A stretch of 64,000 bases of DNA, from NCBI GenBank assembly GCA_963742715.1, contig CAVUMR010000002.1, forward strand, positions 186,001 to 250,000, written 5' to 3'. Of this stretch, positions 9,278 to 17,764 are shown piece after piece. Each line of letters begins with the position of its first letter. Position 1 is the stretch's first letter. The translations under genes and the position numbers were made by a program. Source of the DNA: CAVUMR01 sp963742715 (GTDB lineage: Bacteria; Actinomycetota; Actinomycetes; Mycobacteriales; Micromonosporaceae). The notes beneath the pieces are model-generated. The model saw only the letters and a list, made by a program, of their open reading frames with translations, did no database searches and was not told the DNA's origin.

Positions 9278-9578
9278 GAGAACAACACTCCTTGGATCAG
9301 AGTTTCAGTGGCATTTGGTGTATGTCTCTCGCGCGCCAAGGTGATGGCACACGGTGACAAGCGTGTGGCTTTCGCTTGTGAATGCTTTCACGAACTTCTG
9401 CGATGTCAAGGCCAAAACCGCAGAAAATTGCGCTCGGTGAGCATCGTCACCGCACTTCTGGGCGGATTTGTCCTAACCTTGCGGACCAGATCCGCGACAG
9501 CCTGTAACGAATGTAGTACCAGTAGTCAACGTCCGTGGGACTTTCTGAACTCCCAGGCCCGCTTACCCGGTCCGGACG
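9278..9578. other. Upstream region of whiB1
   Basis: This gap is lower in G+C than its surroundings. It holds the whiB1 ribosome site, an inverted repeat CACACG-N8-CGTGTG (9348-9367) and the TGTGA palindrome described separately. No gene is seen. Confidence 0.6.
9377..9392. promoter_or_regulatory. CRP- or Rex-like operator upstream of whiB1
   Basis: TGTGAATGCTTTCACG is one base from the symmetric TGTGA-N6-TCACA CRP site and also fits the Rex pattern TGTGAA-N4-TTCACA. It lies 100 bases before the whiB1 ATG. In Mycobacterium tuberculosis whiB1 is known to be controlled by the CRP protein Rv3676, which favours CRP here. Which protein binds is inference. Confidence 0.65.
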
Positions 9579-10502
9579 TCAACACACCACGCGGATCGCA
9601 TCAGGTTCCGATCGGAACCTCACTTGATCTCGTTCACCGAGATAGTCGCCATCCACCTGAAAGGCGAGTGGCCGCCGTGCCGTGAGTACGAACTCGCTGA
9701 GATCGTGCAGTCCCAGCACCCGCTTGCCGTGCGGGTCAGGCATGCTGGTCAACATCTGCGTCACAGTACGCGCAGTGCTCGGCACGTGCAGGGCCCTCAG
9801 GGCCATTAGATCCAAACCGGTATCAAACGACGCGTCGGGACATGGATTGACCGGACGGCCGTAGAGATACGTCCAGGGTGCGGTGTTCTGCACGATCACC
9901 GTGGACAGGTTGCGCTCCGGGTCCGCGCCCGGCCGGGTCAGGGTGACGGGCGATCCACGCCGTTCGGCAGCACTGAAGTACTGCGCCAGCGTCGACCGCA
10001 GGTACAGGGCGGGACTGGCCATCCGTCCGCGGAGCCGGGCCCGCTCCACCCGCCTGATCACGGCGGCGTCGAGTCCCATGCCGGCGCAGAAGGTGAACCA
10101 GCGGTCGCCGGCGCGGCCCAGGCCGATCGACCGGGACCGGTGTTCCCGCAGCGCCTCGAGGATCTGGGCGGCACCTTCGGTCCAGTCCCCGGGCAGGCCC
10201 AGCGCGCGGGCGAACACGTTCGTGGAGCCGCCCGGTACCACCGCCAGCGCCGGCACCTTCGGCCCCGGGCCGTCCACCAGCAGGCCGTTGACCACCTCGT
10301 TGACGGTGCCGTCGCCGCCCAGCGTGACGACCACGTCCAGGACGTCCTTGACCGCCTGACGAGCCAGCTCGGCGGCGTGCCCGCGGCGCCGGGTGTACTC
10401 GACCTCCAGCTCGATCTCGCTGCGCAGCGCCCGGGCGAGAACGTCTCGACTGCGCTCGCTGGTGGTCGTGGCCTTGGGGTTAACCACCAACAACGCCCGC
10501 AT
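9579..10502 (-). CDS. Diacylglycerol/lipid kinase (DAGK catalytic domain)
   Basis: A 307-residue protein with the lipid-kinase N-terminus MRALLVVNPKATT and the nucleotide-binding glycine motif VTLGGDGTVNEVVNG near residues 62-75, then PGGSTNVFARALG. The C-terminal beta-sandwich includes FQVDGDYLGERDQVRF. Members phosphorylate diacylglycerol or related lipids at the membrane. The ATG at 10502 is chosen because homologs start at this motif; the frame stays open further upstream but overlaps the divergent gene. The gene is divergent from the small membrane protein at 10537 with only 34 bases between starts, so their promoters must overlap. Confidence 0.9.
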   Translation of the reverse strand: MRALLVVNPKATTTSERSRDVLARALRSEIELEVEYTRRRGHAAELARQAVKDVLDVVVTLGGDGTVNEVVNGLLVDGPGPKVPALAVVPGGSTNVFARALGLPGDWTEGAAQILEALREHRSRSIGLGRAGDRWFTFCAGMGLDAAVIRRVERARLRGRMASPALYLRSTLAQYFSAAERRGSPVTLTRPGADPERNLSTVIVQNTAPWTYLYGRPVNPCPDASFDTGLDLMALRALHVPSTARTVTQMLTSMPDPHGKRVLGLHDLSEFVLTARRPLAFQVDGDYLGERDQVRFRSEPDAIRVVC

Positions 10503-10536
10503 GGCCGGCACTGTACCGGGGGGTACCCTGTCCGCC

Positions 10537-10929
10537 GTGACCGATCCGGTAGACCCGGTGCTTCCCGCCACCTTGAAGTGGGCTGTCGGCCTGCTGTACG
10601 CGGAAGCAGCTGCACTCTTAGTAATCGCGGCACTGCTCATTGGCGCGTCCCTGTTTGGTGACCCACTGTCACCGGGCGCTGCCGTTACTGAGGGTGTGAT
10701 TGCGATAGCGCTCGCGGCGCTGCTCGGCGCGCTCGCGCGCGCATTGGTCCGCCGGCAGTCCTGGGCGCGCGGACCCTCGGTGGTGCTGCAGCTCATGCTC
10801 CTGCCGATCGGGTACTTCATGGTCGGCGGCGGCCTCGCCTACGTGGGCGTACCGGTGCTGTTGATTGGCCTGGCCGGCGCGGGACTGCTGATCGCCCCGG
10901 CGAGCCGGGAGGCCCTGGGTATCCGCTGA
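10537..10929 (+). CDS. Small integral membrane protein
   Basis: A 130-residue protein with four predicted hydrophobic segments (about residues 12-32, 45-66, 75-95 and 98-115) and little else. GTG at 10537 follows a G-rich stretch (accggggggtacc). It resembles the uncharacterised integral membrane proteins common in actinomycetes, and no function is known. It is divergent from the lipid kinase. Confidence 0.75.
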   Translation: MTDPVDPVLPATLKWAVGLLYAEAAALLVIAALLIGASLFGDPLSPGAAVTEGVIAIALAALLGALARALVRRQSWARGPSVVLQLMLLPIGYFMVGGGLAYVGVPVLLIGLAGAGLLIAPASREALGIR

Positions 10930-11057
10930 GCGCCGCTGCCCCGCATCCGGCACTGGCCGGTGTCGCGCGGTGCTGCCTGTCGCATCCGGCGCTTGCGCTG
11001 TCGGGTTGTGCCGGCGGGCGCCTCTCGCATGAGGCGCTGGCGCTATCGCGCGGTGCT

Positions 11058-11924
11058 CTACTCCTGCAGGGCGCTGCGCAACTCGGCGAGCGTGCGGGTC
11101 AGCAGCCGCGACACCTGCACCTGCGAGATGCCGAGCTCGGAGGCGATCTGGGACTGGGTCTGGTGCTCGAAGAAGCGGAGCATCAGGATGCGCTTCTCGC
11201 GCGGCGCCAACTGGTCGAGCAGCGGACGCAGGGTCGCCCGGTACTCGACGCCTTCCAGCGCGTCCACCGGCGCCACAGAGGGGTCAGCGGGTACCGCGTC
11301 CCGGTCGTCGTCCAGCGGTACGACCGTGTACGCCTGGGCGCTCTCCAGCGCCTCCAGCACGTCCTCCTCGGTGGCGCCCAGTTCGGTGGCCAGCTCCGCC
11401 ACCGTCGGGGACCGGCCGAGTCGCTGGTACAGCAGGCTGGAGGTGTGCGAAGCGGCCGCCTGCCGCTCGTGCAGGCGCCGGGGCAGCCGTACCGCGGAGC
11501 CGCGGTCGCGCAGGTGCCGTTTCAACTCACCGACGATGGTGGGGGTGGCGAACGTGGTGAACTCGGCGCCGTGATCGCAGTCGAACCGGTCGATCGCCTT
11601 CAACAGCCCGAGGGTGGCGACCTGTACCAGATCGTCGAGGTCCTCGCCGCGGCCGCGGAACCGCCAGGCCAGCGGGCGTACCAGCGACAGGTGGCGTTGT
11701 ACGACCTCGGCGCGCAGCGCGGCCCACTCGCCGCCGCCGCGTTCGCAGCCGGCCAGCCGGGACAGCAACTCGCGGACCGGTGCCTGTTCCGCATACGCCG
11801 GGGCCGGCCGCGGGATGGCCGGGCCGGCCTGGGTCGAACGCACCTGTTGCCCTGGAACCGAGACCTGCCCGGGAACCGAGACTTCATAGGCGGTGGTGCC
11901 AGCTGAGGTTTCCGGTGATCTCAT
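11058..11924 (-). CDS. sigF: RNA polymerase sigma factor of the SigB/SigF group
   Basis: A 288-residue group 3 sigma factor. Region 2 holds DLDDLVQVATLGLLKAIDRFD and FATPTIVGELKRHLRDRG; region 3 RSPTVAELATEL; region 4 ends with the helix-turn-helix QSQIASELGISQVQVSRLLTR. The first 60 residues are a proline/alanine-rich tail with a short VSVPGQ duplication. The ATG at 11924 overlaps the stop of the anti-sigma gene (ATGA), so the two are co-translated. SigF-type factors drive stress and developmental genes. The gene order anti-sigma then sigma is as in mycobacterial usfX-sigF. Confidence 0.93.
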   Translation of the reverse strand: MRSPETSAGTTAYEVSVPGQVSVPGQQVRSTQAGPAIPRPAPAYAEQAPVRELLSRLAGCERGGGEWAALRAEVVQRHLSLVRPLAWRFRGRGEDLDDLVQVATLGLLKAIDRFDCDHGAEFTTFATPTIVGELKRHLRDRGSAVRLPRRLHERQAAASHTSSLLYQRLGRSPTVAELATELGATEEDVLEALESAQAYTVVPLDDDRDAVPADPSVAPVDALEGVEYRATLRPLLDQLAPREKRILMLRFFEHQTQSQIASELGISQVQVSRLLTRTLAELRSALQE

Positions 11925-12379
11925 GGCCCGCTGCCCCGACGCTTGGTCAGCCGGATGGTCGCTACGCCGGAGGAGGAGTCGGCGGACACCTCGCCGGCCA
12001 GTGCGGTCAGCACCTTCCAGGCGAAAGTCTGGGTCCCGGGTAGTCGCTGGGTGCCGGCCGGCACGCTCACCGCCACGGTGAGGGCGCCGTCGACCATCTC
12101 GAACCGGCACCGCAGCTCGGTGTCGGAGCTGACGCCGGCGAGCAGCATCGCGCACGCTTCGTCCACCGCGATGCGCAGGTCCTCGATCTCGTCGAGAGTG
12201 AAGTGCAGCCGCGCGGCCAACCCGGCGGTGGCGGTGCGCAGGACGGACAGGTATGCGCCGTCCGCAGGCACGGACAACTCGACGACGTCATCTGGAACCG
12301 TCGTCATATCGGTAGACAGCGCCTGCACCACGTCAGCACCCCCGGGTGACTCTAAGGGTTCGCTGGGCCCGCTGCCCAT
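11921..12379 (-). CDS. rsbW: RsbW-like anti-sigma factor (GHKL ATPase fold)
   Basis: A 152-residue protein with the HATPase N-box DLRIAVDEACAMLLAG and a shortened C-terminal part, as in RsbW/UsfX. It binds and silences the SigF encoded next to it until a phosphatase-controlled antagonist releases it; no antagonist gene is nearby. ATG 12379 has GGGGAT about 10 bases upstream; ATG 12307 is an alternative start nearer the conserved domain. It begins 3 bases after the GNAT stop codon, so the three genes form one operon. Confidence 0.88.
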   Translation of the reverse strand: MGSGPSEPLESPGGADVVQALSTDMTTVPDDVVELSVPADGAYLSVLRTATAGLAARLHFTLDEIEDLRIAVDEACAMLLAGVSSDTELRCRFEMVDGALTVAVSVPAGTQRLPGTQTFAWKVLTALAGEVSADSSSGVATIRLTKRRGSGP

Positions 12380-12382
12380 GCC

Positions 12383-13090
12383 CTAATCCCCATCGTTTCC
12401 ATCACGAGCCGCGACAGGCAACTCGCCGTCGCGGTTGCCCGCGGTGTACCCACTGGCCAGCCGGGTAAGCGGGGGACCTTCCAGCCGGTACGGAATCCAA
12501 TCGTCCATGGGTACCGCGCCGAGAGAGTGATAGAAATCGCGAGCCGGATTCCAGTGCAGAACCCACCAGTCCAGGCGCTTATATCCATTTCGTACACACT
12601 CGGCAGCCAGCGCGGCGAGCAGTGCCCGGCCGAGACCACTGCCGCGCGCGGACGGGCTTACGTACAGGTCCTCGAGGTAGATCCCGTGTACGCCTTCCCA
12701 GGTCGAGAAGTTCTTGAACCACAGCGCGAAACCGAGCGGCTGGGCGTCATCGAGCGGCTGGGCATCATCACGCGGCTGGGCGTCATCACGGGGCTGGGTG
12801 ACACTGAGCGGCTGGGCGTCATCCCGCGGTTGGGCGGCACTGAGCGGCTGGGCGTCATCCCGCGGTTGGGCGGCACTGAGCGGCTGGGCGTCGTCGGTCG
12901 GCGCCAGCCGCCCGAGCCCGACGTGGCCGTAGAGCGCCGGCTCGGGGCAGAACAGCGCGGCGTGCAGCTGTTCGGCGGTGAGTCGGCAGGAGTCCGGTGC
13001 CCGCTCGTACCTGGCCAGCTCGTGCACCATCGCCACCACGTCCGGTACATCGGCCGGCCGCAGCTCGCGTACCGCGAGGTCGGTGATCAC
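12383..13090 (-). CDS. GNAT N-acetyltransferase with a repeat insertion
   Basis: A 235-residue acetyltransferase like the diamine (spermidine-type) family. The fold begins AVRELRPADVPDVVAMVHELA. The acetyl-CoA loop is EDLYVSPSARGSGLGRALL, followed by RLDWWVLHWNPARDFYHSLGA. Between the first strands and FALWFKNFSTWEG lies an insertion of about 45 residues made of DDAQPLSAAQPR-type repeats, absent from ordinary family members. A loop of this kind need not harm the core. The gene is the first of a GNAT-rsbW-sigF operon. Substrate is unknown. Confidence 0.87.
   Translation of the reverse strand: MITDLAVRELRPADVPDVVAMVHELARYERAPDSCRLTAEQLHAALFCPEPALYGHVGLGRLAPTDDAQPLSAAQPRDDAQPLSAAQPRDDAQPLSVTQPRDDAQPRDDAQPLDDAQPLGFALWFKNFSTWEGVHGIYLEDLYVSPSARGSGLGRALLAALAAECVRNGYKRLDWWVLHWNPARDFYHSLGAVPMDDWIPYRLEGPPLTRLASGYTAGNRDGELPVAARDGNDGD
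12740..12895 (-). repeat. Coding repeat in the GNAT gene (D-D-A-Q-P-L)
   Basis: Units encoding DDAQPL(S)(A/V)(A/T)QPR recur about seven times in frame, in 36-bp and shorter steps, inside the acetyltransferase loop. Confidence 0.85.
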
Positions 13091-13238
13091 GAGGGTTCCC
13101 CGGACGCGCCGAAGGCCGGCCCCGAGGGACCGGCCCGAAACACCGGACCGGTCCTGATCGACCGGTCGAGGTCGGCGGGTGACGGCGGTCGTGCCCGGTC
13201 GCGACGAACGCGGCCGGGCAGGTCACGCCGTAGCCGCG

Positions 13239-13643
13239 TCACGCCTGCTTGGTCTCCCAGAAGATCTTCGAGATCTCCTCGATCTTGCCGAGGAGCTCCT
13301 CGGCCTTACCCGCGTCGACCGAGCCCTTGGCGCCGGACGCGCCGGCCAGCTTGGTCGCCTCGTTGAACAGCTGGTGCAGGTGCGGGTACTTCTCGAAGTG
13401 GTTGGGCTTGAAGTAGTCCGTCCACAGCACCCAGAGGTGGTGCTTGACCAGCTCGGCGCGCTGCTCCTTGATGATGATCGCCCGGGTACGGAACTCGGGG
13501 TCGGTGTTCTGCTGGTACTTCTCGCAGATCGCCTTGACCGATTCCGCCTCGATCCGAGCCTGTGCCGGGTCGTACACCCCACAAGGCAGATCGCAGTGCG
13601 CACTGGCGACGATCCTCGGAGCGAAGAGACGCGGCAGTCGCAT
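13239..13643 (-). CDS. sodN: Nickel superoxide dismutase
   Basis: A 134-residue Ni-SOD precursor. The nickel hook HCDLPCGVYDPAQ begins at residue 16, after a short propeptide (MRLPRLFAPRIVASA) that must be removed to free the nickel-binding histidine amine. The rest is the helical hexamer domain (ESVKAICEKYQ, HHLWVLWTDYFKP). It removes superoxide in the cytoplasm. GGAGG lies 7 bases before the ATG. The processing protease gene sodX is divergent at 13827. In other actinomycetes nickel activates sodN via Nur; I saw no clear Nur site here. Confidence 0.97.
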   Translation of the reverse strand: MRLPRLFAPRIVASAHCDLPCGVYDPAQARIEAESVKAICEKYQQNTDPEFRTRAIIIKEQRAELVKHHLWVLWTDYFKPNHFEKYPHLHQLFNEATKLAGASGAKGSVDAGKAEELLGKIEEISKIFWETKQA

Positions 13644-13826
13644 CGTGTTCCTCCAGAGTAGGTGCGGTTGTTGCGGTAATCCTGGTGGCCGACCCTACTC
13701 CTGGCCCTGGCCGGCAGCGATGCGAGGCCACCTCGGCACAGCGGCGTTATCGTCGACCCCTCCACCGGGGAGAATCCGCATGTCCGGGCTGCCTGACCGC
13801 CGCGTCCCGACACAGGAGCAGTGAAC

Positions 13827-14171
13827 ATGTCGCGCCGTTGGCCACTGGTCGCAGTGCTGGTACGAGGCCCGTCGATGGCACCGACGCTGCGGCATGACGA
13901 CGCGGTGCTGGTCCGCCTCGGCGCCGCGGTACGGCCGGGGCACGTCGTACTCGCGCGGTTCCCGGCCCGGCCCGACCTCCTGGTGGTCAAGCGCGCGGTG
14001 CGTCCGGTGGACGGCGGCTGGTGGGTCGAGGGTGACAACGAGCTCGTGGCCGACGATTCCCGCCGGTACGGACCTGCCGACGTGGTGGGTCGGGTCGTCT
14101 GGAGGTACTGGCCGATCTGGCCGCCGCGGGTTCGCCACTCATTGCGCCGCCACTCATTGCGCCGCCGCTGA
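13827..14171 (+). CDS. sodX: Nickel-type superoxide dismutase maturation protease
   Basis: A 114-residue S26-family peptidase. The serine is in VRGPSMAPTLRHDD and the general-base lysine in LVVKRAVRP, followed by WVEGDNELVADDSR. It trims the SodN propeptide so that nickel can bind. ATG 13827 has GGAG 9 bases upstream; the in-frame GTG at 13821 is too close to that site. Unlike signal peptidases it lacks a membrane anchor. The last residues (SLRRHSLRRR) are encoded by the start of a 15-bp tandem repeat that continues after the stop. Confidence 0.92.
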   Translation: MSRRWPLVAVLVRGPSMAPTLRHDDAVLVRLGAAVRPGHVVLARFPARPDLLVVKRAVRPVDGGWWVEGDNELVADDSRRYGPADVVGRVVWRYWPIWPPRVRHSLRRHSLRRR

Positions 14172-14270
14172 TTGCGGCGCCAGCGATTGCGCCGCCGCTG
14201 ATTGCGGCGCCAGCGATTGCGGCGCCAGCGATTGCGGCGCCAGCGATTGCGGCGCGACCGGTTGCGCGGT
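14137..14270 (+). repeat. 15-bp tandem repeat over the sodX 3' end
   Basis: A unit like gattgcggcgccagc recurs about eight times. The first copies encode the basic tail of SodX, including its stop, and the rest lie in the untranslated region. Confidence 0.85.
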
Positions 14271-14524
14271 CCCGGCCGGCACGGGAAGGCTTTCACCGCA
14301 GCCAGCCCGTTTGCGCCGGACATATCCGGGCACGGCGGACATGGTCCAGTAGGGGTGGATCGTGGCGCCAGCCAGGGGGCCGTACCGTGCCGAAGTCCGC
14401 TACTAGACTCGAGCCACTCGGGCGATTCCCGGGGCTCGAGGCGTCCGGCGCTCGGCTGACCGCCGGGTTTCGTGGATGCCGCTGACAACCGCCCTGGTTG
14501 CTCGCCCTGGTTAGGAGTCCACAG
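14172..14524. other. Gap between sodX and the malic enzyme
   Basis: It holds the end of the 15-bp repeat and then about 250 bases with no recognisable gene. An AGGAG ribosome site at 14512-14516 serves the malic enzyme. No convincing terminator was seen. Confidence 0.5.
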
Positions 14525-15697
14525 GTGACTGCCCCGATCGATCCGGACGATCCGGTCTTCGTCCTGCACCGTGGCGGAAAGCTCGCGGTGGCCTCGACGA
14601 TCCCGCTGAACTCGGCCGAGGACCTGTCGCTCGCGTACACGCCCGGGGTCGCCGAAGTGTCGCGTGCCATCGCGGCCGATCCGAGCCTGGCCGAGGCGTA
14701 CACCTGGATCGGCCACACCGTCGCGGTGGTGACCGACGGTACGGCGGTGCTCGGGCTCGGCGACATCGGTCCGGCCGCGGCGATGCCGGTGATGGAGGGC
14801 AAGGCGGTCCTGTTCAAGCAGTTCGGTGGCGTGGACGCGGTGCCGATCTGCCTCGACACCAAGGACCCCGACGAGATCGTCGAGACGGTGACCCGGCTGG
14901 CTCCGTCGTTCGGCGGCATCAACCTGGAGGACATCAGCGCGCCGCGCTGCTTCGACATCGAGCGCCGGCTCGACGCGGCGCTGCCGATCCCGGTGTTCCA
15001 CGACGATCAGCACGGCACCGCGGTGGTGGTGCTCGCCGCGCTGCGCAATGCCGCGCTGCTGGTCGACCGCAAGCTCTCCGACCTGCGCGTGGTGGTATCC
15101 GGGGCGGGTGCGGCCGGGGTCGCGGTGACCCGGATCCTGCTCGCGGCCGGCGTCACCGACGTGGTCATGTGCGACTCCAAGGGTGTCCTGCACCCCGACC
15201 GGGACGGCCTCAACGCGGTGAAGGCGGAGCTGGCCGGCATGACCAACCCGGGCGGGCTGCGCGGTGGCATCGAGATCGCGCTGCGCGGTGCGGACGTACT
15301 GATCGGCGTCTCCGGTGGGCAGATCCCGGAGGAGCACGTCGCGCTGCTGGCGCACGGATCGATCATCTTCGCGCTGGCCAACCCGACGCCGGAGGTACCG
15401 CCGGAGCTCGCGCACCGGTACGCCGCGATCGTCGCGACCGGCCGCAGTGACTTCCCGAACCAGATCAACAACGTGCTGGCGTTCCCGGGCATCTTCCGCG
15501 GCGCGCTGGACGTACGGGCGACCCGGATCACCGAGGACATGAAGCTGGCCGCCGCCGAGGCGATCGCCGCGGCCGCGGGCGACCTGCGTCCGGACCGGAT
15601 CGTGCCGAGCGCGCTGGACACCGCGGTAGCGCCAGCGGTGGCCGAGGCGGTCGCCGCCGTCGCGCTGCGGGACGGCGTGATCCGCACCTCCCGCTAG
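14525..15697 (+). CDS. NAD(P)-dependent malic enzyme
   Basis: A 390-residue short-form malic enzyme that converts malate to pyruvate and CO2. Seen: the N-terminal AYTPGVAEVSRAI, catalytic lysine block EGKAVLFKQFGGVDAVP, metal site LEDISAPRCFDIE and FHDDQHGTA, Rossmann motif VVSGAGAAGVAV, and NFPNQINN-type motif (SDFPNQINNVLAFPG). GTG at 14525 has AGGAG 8 bases upstream. Length and motifs fit the bacterial oxaloacetate-decarboxylating form; NAD versus NADP cannot be told. It stands alone between repeat-rich gaps. Confidence 0.95.
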   Translation: MTAPIDPDDPVFVLHRGGKLAVASTIPLNSAEDLSLAYTPGVAEVSRAIAADPSLAEAYTWIGHTVAVVTDGTAVLGLGDIGPAAAMPVMEGKAVLFKQFGGVDAVPICLDTKDPDEIVETVTRLAPSFGGINLEDISAPRCFDIERRLDAALPIPVFHDDQHGTAVVVLAALRNAALLVDRKLSDLRVVVSGAGAAGVAVTRILLAAGVTDVVMCDSKGVLHPDRDGLNAVKAELAGMTNPGGLRGGIEIALRGADVLIGVSGGQIPEEHVALLAHGSIIFALANPTPEVPPELAHRYAAIVATGRSDFPNQINNVLAFPGIFRGALDVRATRITEDMKLAAAEAIAAAAGDLRPDRIVPSALDTAVAPAVAEAVAAVALRDGVIRTSR

Positions 15698-15749
15698 GCG
15701 CGCCGAACCGGGCGTCGCGCGTGCCGTGGCCAGCTGCGCTGCGAGGGCG

Positions 15750-15860
15750 GCGGTCAGCGCGGGTCGCGGTCAGCGCGGATGGCGGTCAGGGCGGATGGCG
15801 GTCAGCGCGGATGGCGGTCAGCGCGGGTCAGCCAGGCGGCGGGTGGCGGTCAGCCAGGCG
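15750..15860. repeat. 16-bp tandem repeat at the 3' end of the membrane protein gene
   Basis: Units like gcgcggatggcggtca recur about five times between the malic enzyme stop and the convergent membrane protein gene, reaching its last codons. Confidence 0.7.
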
Positions 15861-17668
15861 CCGCGGGTGCGTCGGCGTTCGAGGAGCGCGTCGACGGCCG
15901 CGGCCAGCAGGAGCACGATGCTGATCCGTACGAACAGCGCCTCCTGGACACCGATGCGGTCCAGTTCGTTGCCCGCGTACGCGTGCCCGGCCAGCGCGCT
16001 CAGCCCCGATGCCGCGACCAGCACGACGGACGTACCGACCAGGGCGAACCGGCGCCGTACCGCTCCGGTGACCACCGCCGCGACCAGCCCGAGCAGCAGC
16101 GCGCCGATCAGCTTCACGATCACGTGGCCGCCGATCGGCGGCGGGAAGAACAGGTCCTCGACCGCGGTCGGGAACAGCGGACTGACCTGGCCGTACCGGG
16201 TCCGGTCGGCGAGGATCCGGGACGCCTCCGCGCGTACCAGCCGGGTGTACGTACCGGGTGCGTGCACCGGGAACTGGTAGCTGGACTCCTGTCCGTGCGC
16301 GGCCGCCCACTGGCGCAACTCGGTGCACCTGCGGTACTGGATGAGGAAGCTCTGGTACGGGTGGTCGTCCTTGGCCAGTCGCGCGGCGCCCGGACAGGCC
16401 GGCATGCCGAGGTCCCGCTCGTACACCCGCTGGATGTCCTCGTGCAGGTACACCCGGTACCGCAGGCGGAACGTGAACGTCTCCTCCTGCAGGGTCAGGC
16501 CGGAGGCGCTCCACCGCGGGAACGTGGTGTTGACGTTCGGCGTGATGAGCGTGCACCAGCCGATGGCGGCCAGCAGTACCGCGACCGCGACGCCGGCCGC
16601 GACCCGCCGCGGCCGGCTCCACCAGCCGACCAGCGCGATCCCGACCACGAGTACCGCGGTGAACAGCCGGATCTCCGGCCGGGTGAACGTCCACCAGAAC
16701 GCGGCGACGGTACAGCCGGCCAACGCGATGCCCGGCCACAGCCGACCGCGCCGACCCGATCCGGCCGGCTCGCCAGATGCCGGCTCGCCAGGTGCCGGGT
16801 CGCCGGGTGCAGGGTCGCCGGGTGCAGGCTCGTCAGGTGCCGGGTCGCTGGGTGCAGGGTCGCTGGCGGCGCTGTCGGTCGCGGAGGTGCCGGCTGTCCC
16901 GGACGGCACCGGCGGCGTCCGGCCGTACGCGGGCCGCAGCCAGAGCAGGAACAGCGCGAGCGCGAGGACGCCGAGGCTGATCGACAGCGGCTCGGCGAGC
17001 AGCGCGAAGTCCCAGTTGGTCACCCGCTGCATCAGCGCGACAAGCAGCAGTACACCGCTGGCCAGCACGCGTACCGGTGTGCTGCGCAGCGACCGCCAGA
17101 CCGCCCAGGCCAGCAGCGCCCAGGCCAGCGTGCCGATGGCCCATTGCGCGCGGGTCCGCCAGGTGTCGTCGGTGAACAGCGCGAACAGCACCGGGGCTCC
17201 CCACAGCCGGGGGGAGTGGCCGGTGAACGACACCAGCGGGCCGCGGTTGAACAGGGCTTCGGCGCGGTGCGCGTAGGAGAACGTGTCGTAGTGCTCGACC
17301 GGCACGCCGGACGTCAGTACAGCTACCCGGCCGGCCAGGTAGGCGACGAGCAGCAGTACGAAACCCCAGGGTGTACGCCGGAGCCGGGATCGTGCCTGAC
17401 GGGCGGCCGGCTCGGTCGCGGTGCCCTGCCCGGTTGCGCTGCCCTGCGCGTCGGCGGCCGGGCCGTCCGTGCTGGTCTGGCTGTCGGTGCTGGCCCGGCT
17501 GTCGGTGCTGGCCCGGCTGTCCGTGCTGGTCTGGCTGTCGGTGCTGGCCCGGCCGTCGGTGCTGGCCCGGCTGTCCGTGCTGGCCCGGCCGTTGGCGGGT
17601 GGGCTGTCGGTCGGCTGGTCGGCGCTTGCCTGCCCGGGGCTCGTCGCGGCCTCACCGGACACGGTCAT
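15818..17668 (-). CDS. Large polytopic membrane protein with repeat-rich N-terminus
   Basis: About 616 residues. Residues 1-95 are soluble and made of ASTDSR/TSTDG-type repeats. Then come roughly ten hydrophobic segments (first WGFVLLLVAYLAGRVAVLTSG) with an extracellular-type stretch at residues 375-480 that has two cysteines. A second repeat (DPAPGEPA) lies in a loop near residues 255-300. The layout, with HYDTFSYAHRAEAL after the first segment, resembles GT-C glycosyltransferases that use lipid-linked sugars, but no decisive motif was seen. ATG 17668 with GGAG upstream is preferred to 17680. Function remains open. Confidence 0.75.
   Translation of the reverse strand: MTVSGEAATSPGQASADQPTDSPPANGRASTDSRASTDGRASTDSQTSTDSRASTDSRASTDSQTSTDGPAADAQGSATGQGTATEPAARQARSRLRRTPWGFVLLLVAYLAGRVAVLTSGVPVEHYDTFSYAHRAEALFNRGPLVSFTGHSPRLWGAPVLFALFTDDTWRTRAQWAIGTLAWALLAWAVWRSLRSTPVRVLASGVLLLVALMQRVTNWDFALLAEPLSISLGVLALALFLLWLRPAYGRTPPVPSGTAGTSATDSAASDPAPSDPAPDEPAPGDPAPGDPAPGEPASGEPAGSGRRGRLWPGIALAGCTVAAFWWTFTRPEIRLFTAVLVVGIALVGWWSRPRRVAAGVAVAVLLAAIGWCTLITPNVNTTFPRWSASGLTLQEETFTFRLRYRVYLHEDIQRVYERDLGMPACPGAARLAKDDHPYQSFLIQYRRCTELRQWAAAHGQESSYQFPVHAPGTYTRLVRAEASRILADRTRYGQVSPLFPTAVEDLFFPPPIGGHVIVKLIGALLLGLVAAVVTGAVRRRFALVGTSVVLVAASGLSALAGHAYAGNELDRIGVQEALFVRISIVLLLAAAVDALLERRRTRGAWLTATRRLADPR
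16765..16875 (-). repeat. 15-bp coding repeat (D-P-A-P-G)
   Basis: A proline-rich unit (GDPAPGDPAPGEPA) is repeated in frame about eight times in a loop of the membrane protein. Confidence 0.85.
17455..17600 (-). repeat. Coding repeat (A-S-T-D-S-R)
   Basis: 18-base units encoding RASTDS or QTSTDS recur about eight times in the N-terminal tail of the same membrane protein. Confidence 0.85.
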
Positions 17669-17764
17669 ATCGATCTCCATGCTGACTGCTCGGTCTGCTG
17701 GCCATCGTGCCGCTGCGACATCCGCCGCGGGCGATCGGTCGTCTCCGCCGGGTAGGCGGCGGGG

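Noticed and set aside
13223..15415. A 730-codon minus-strand frame over sodX and the malic enzyme
   Set aside because: It runs through a satellite and across two real genes; composition is shadow-like.
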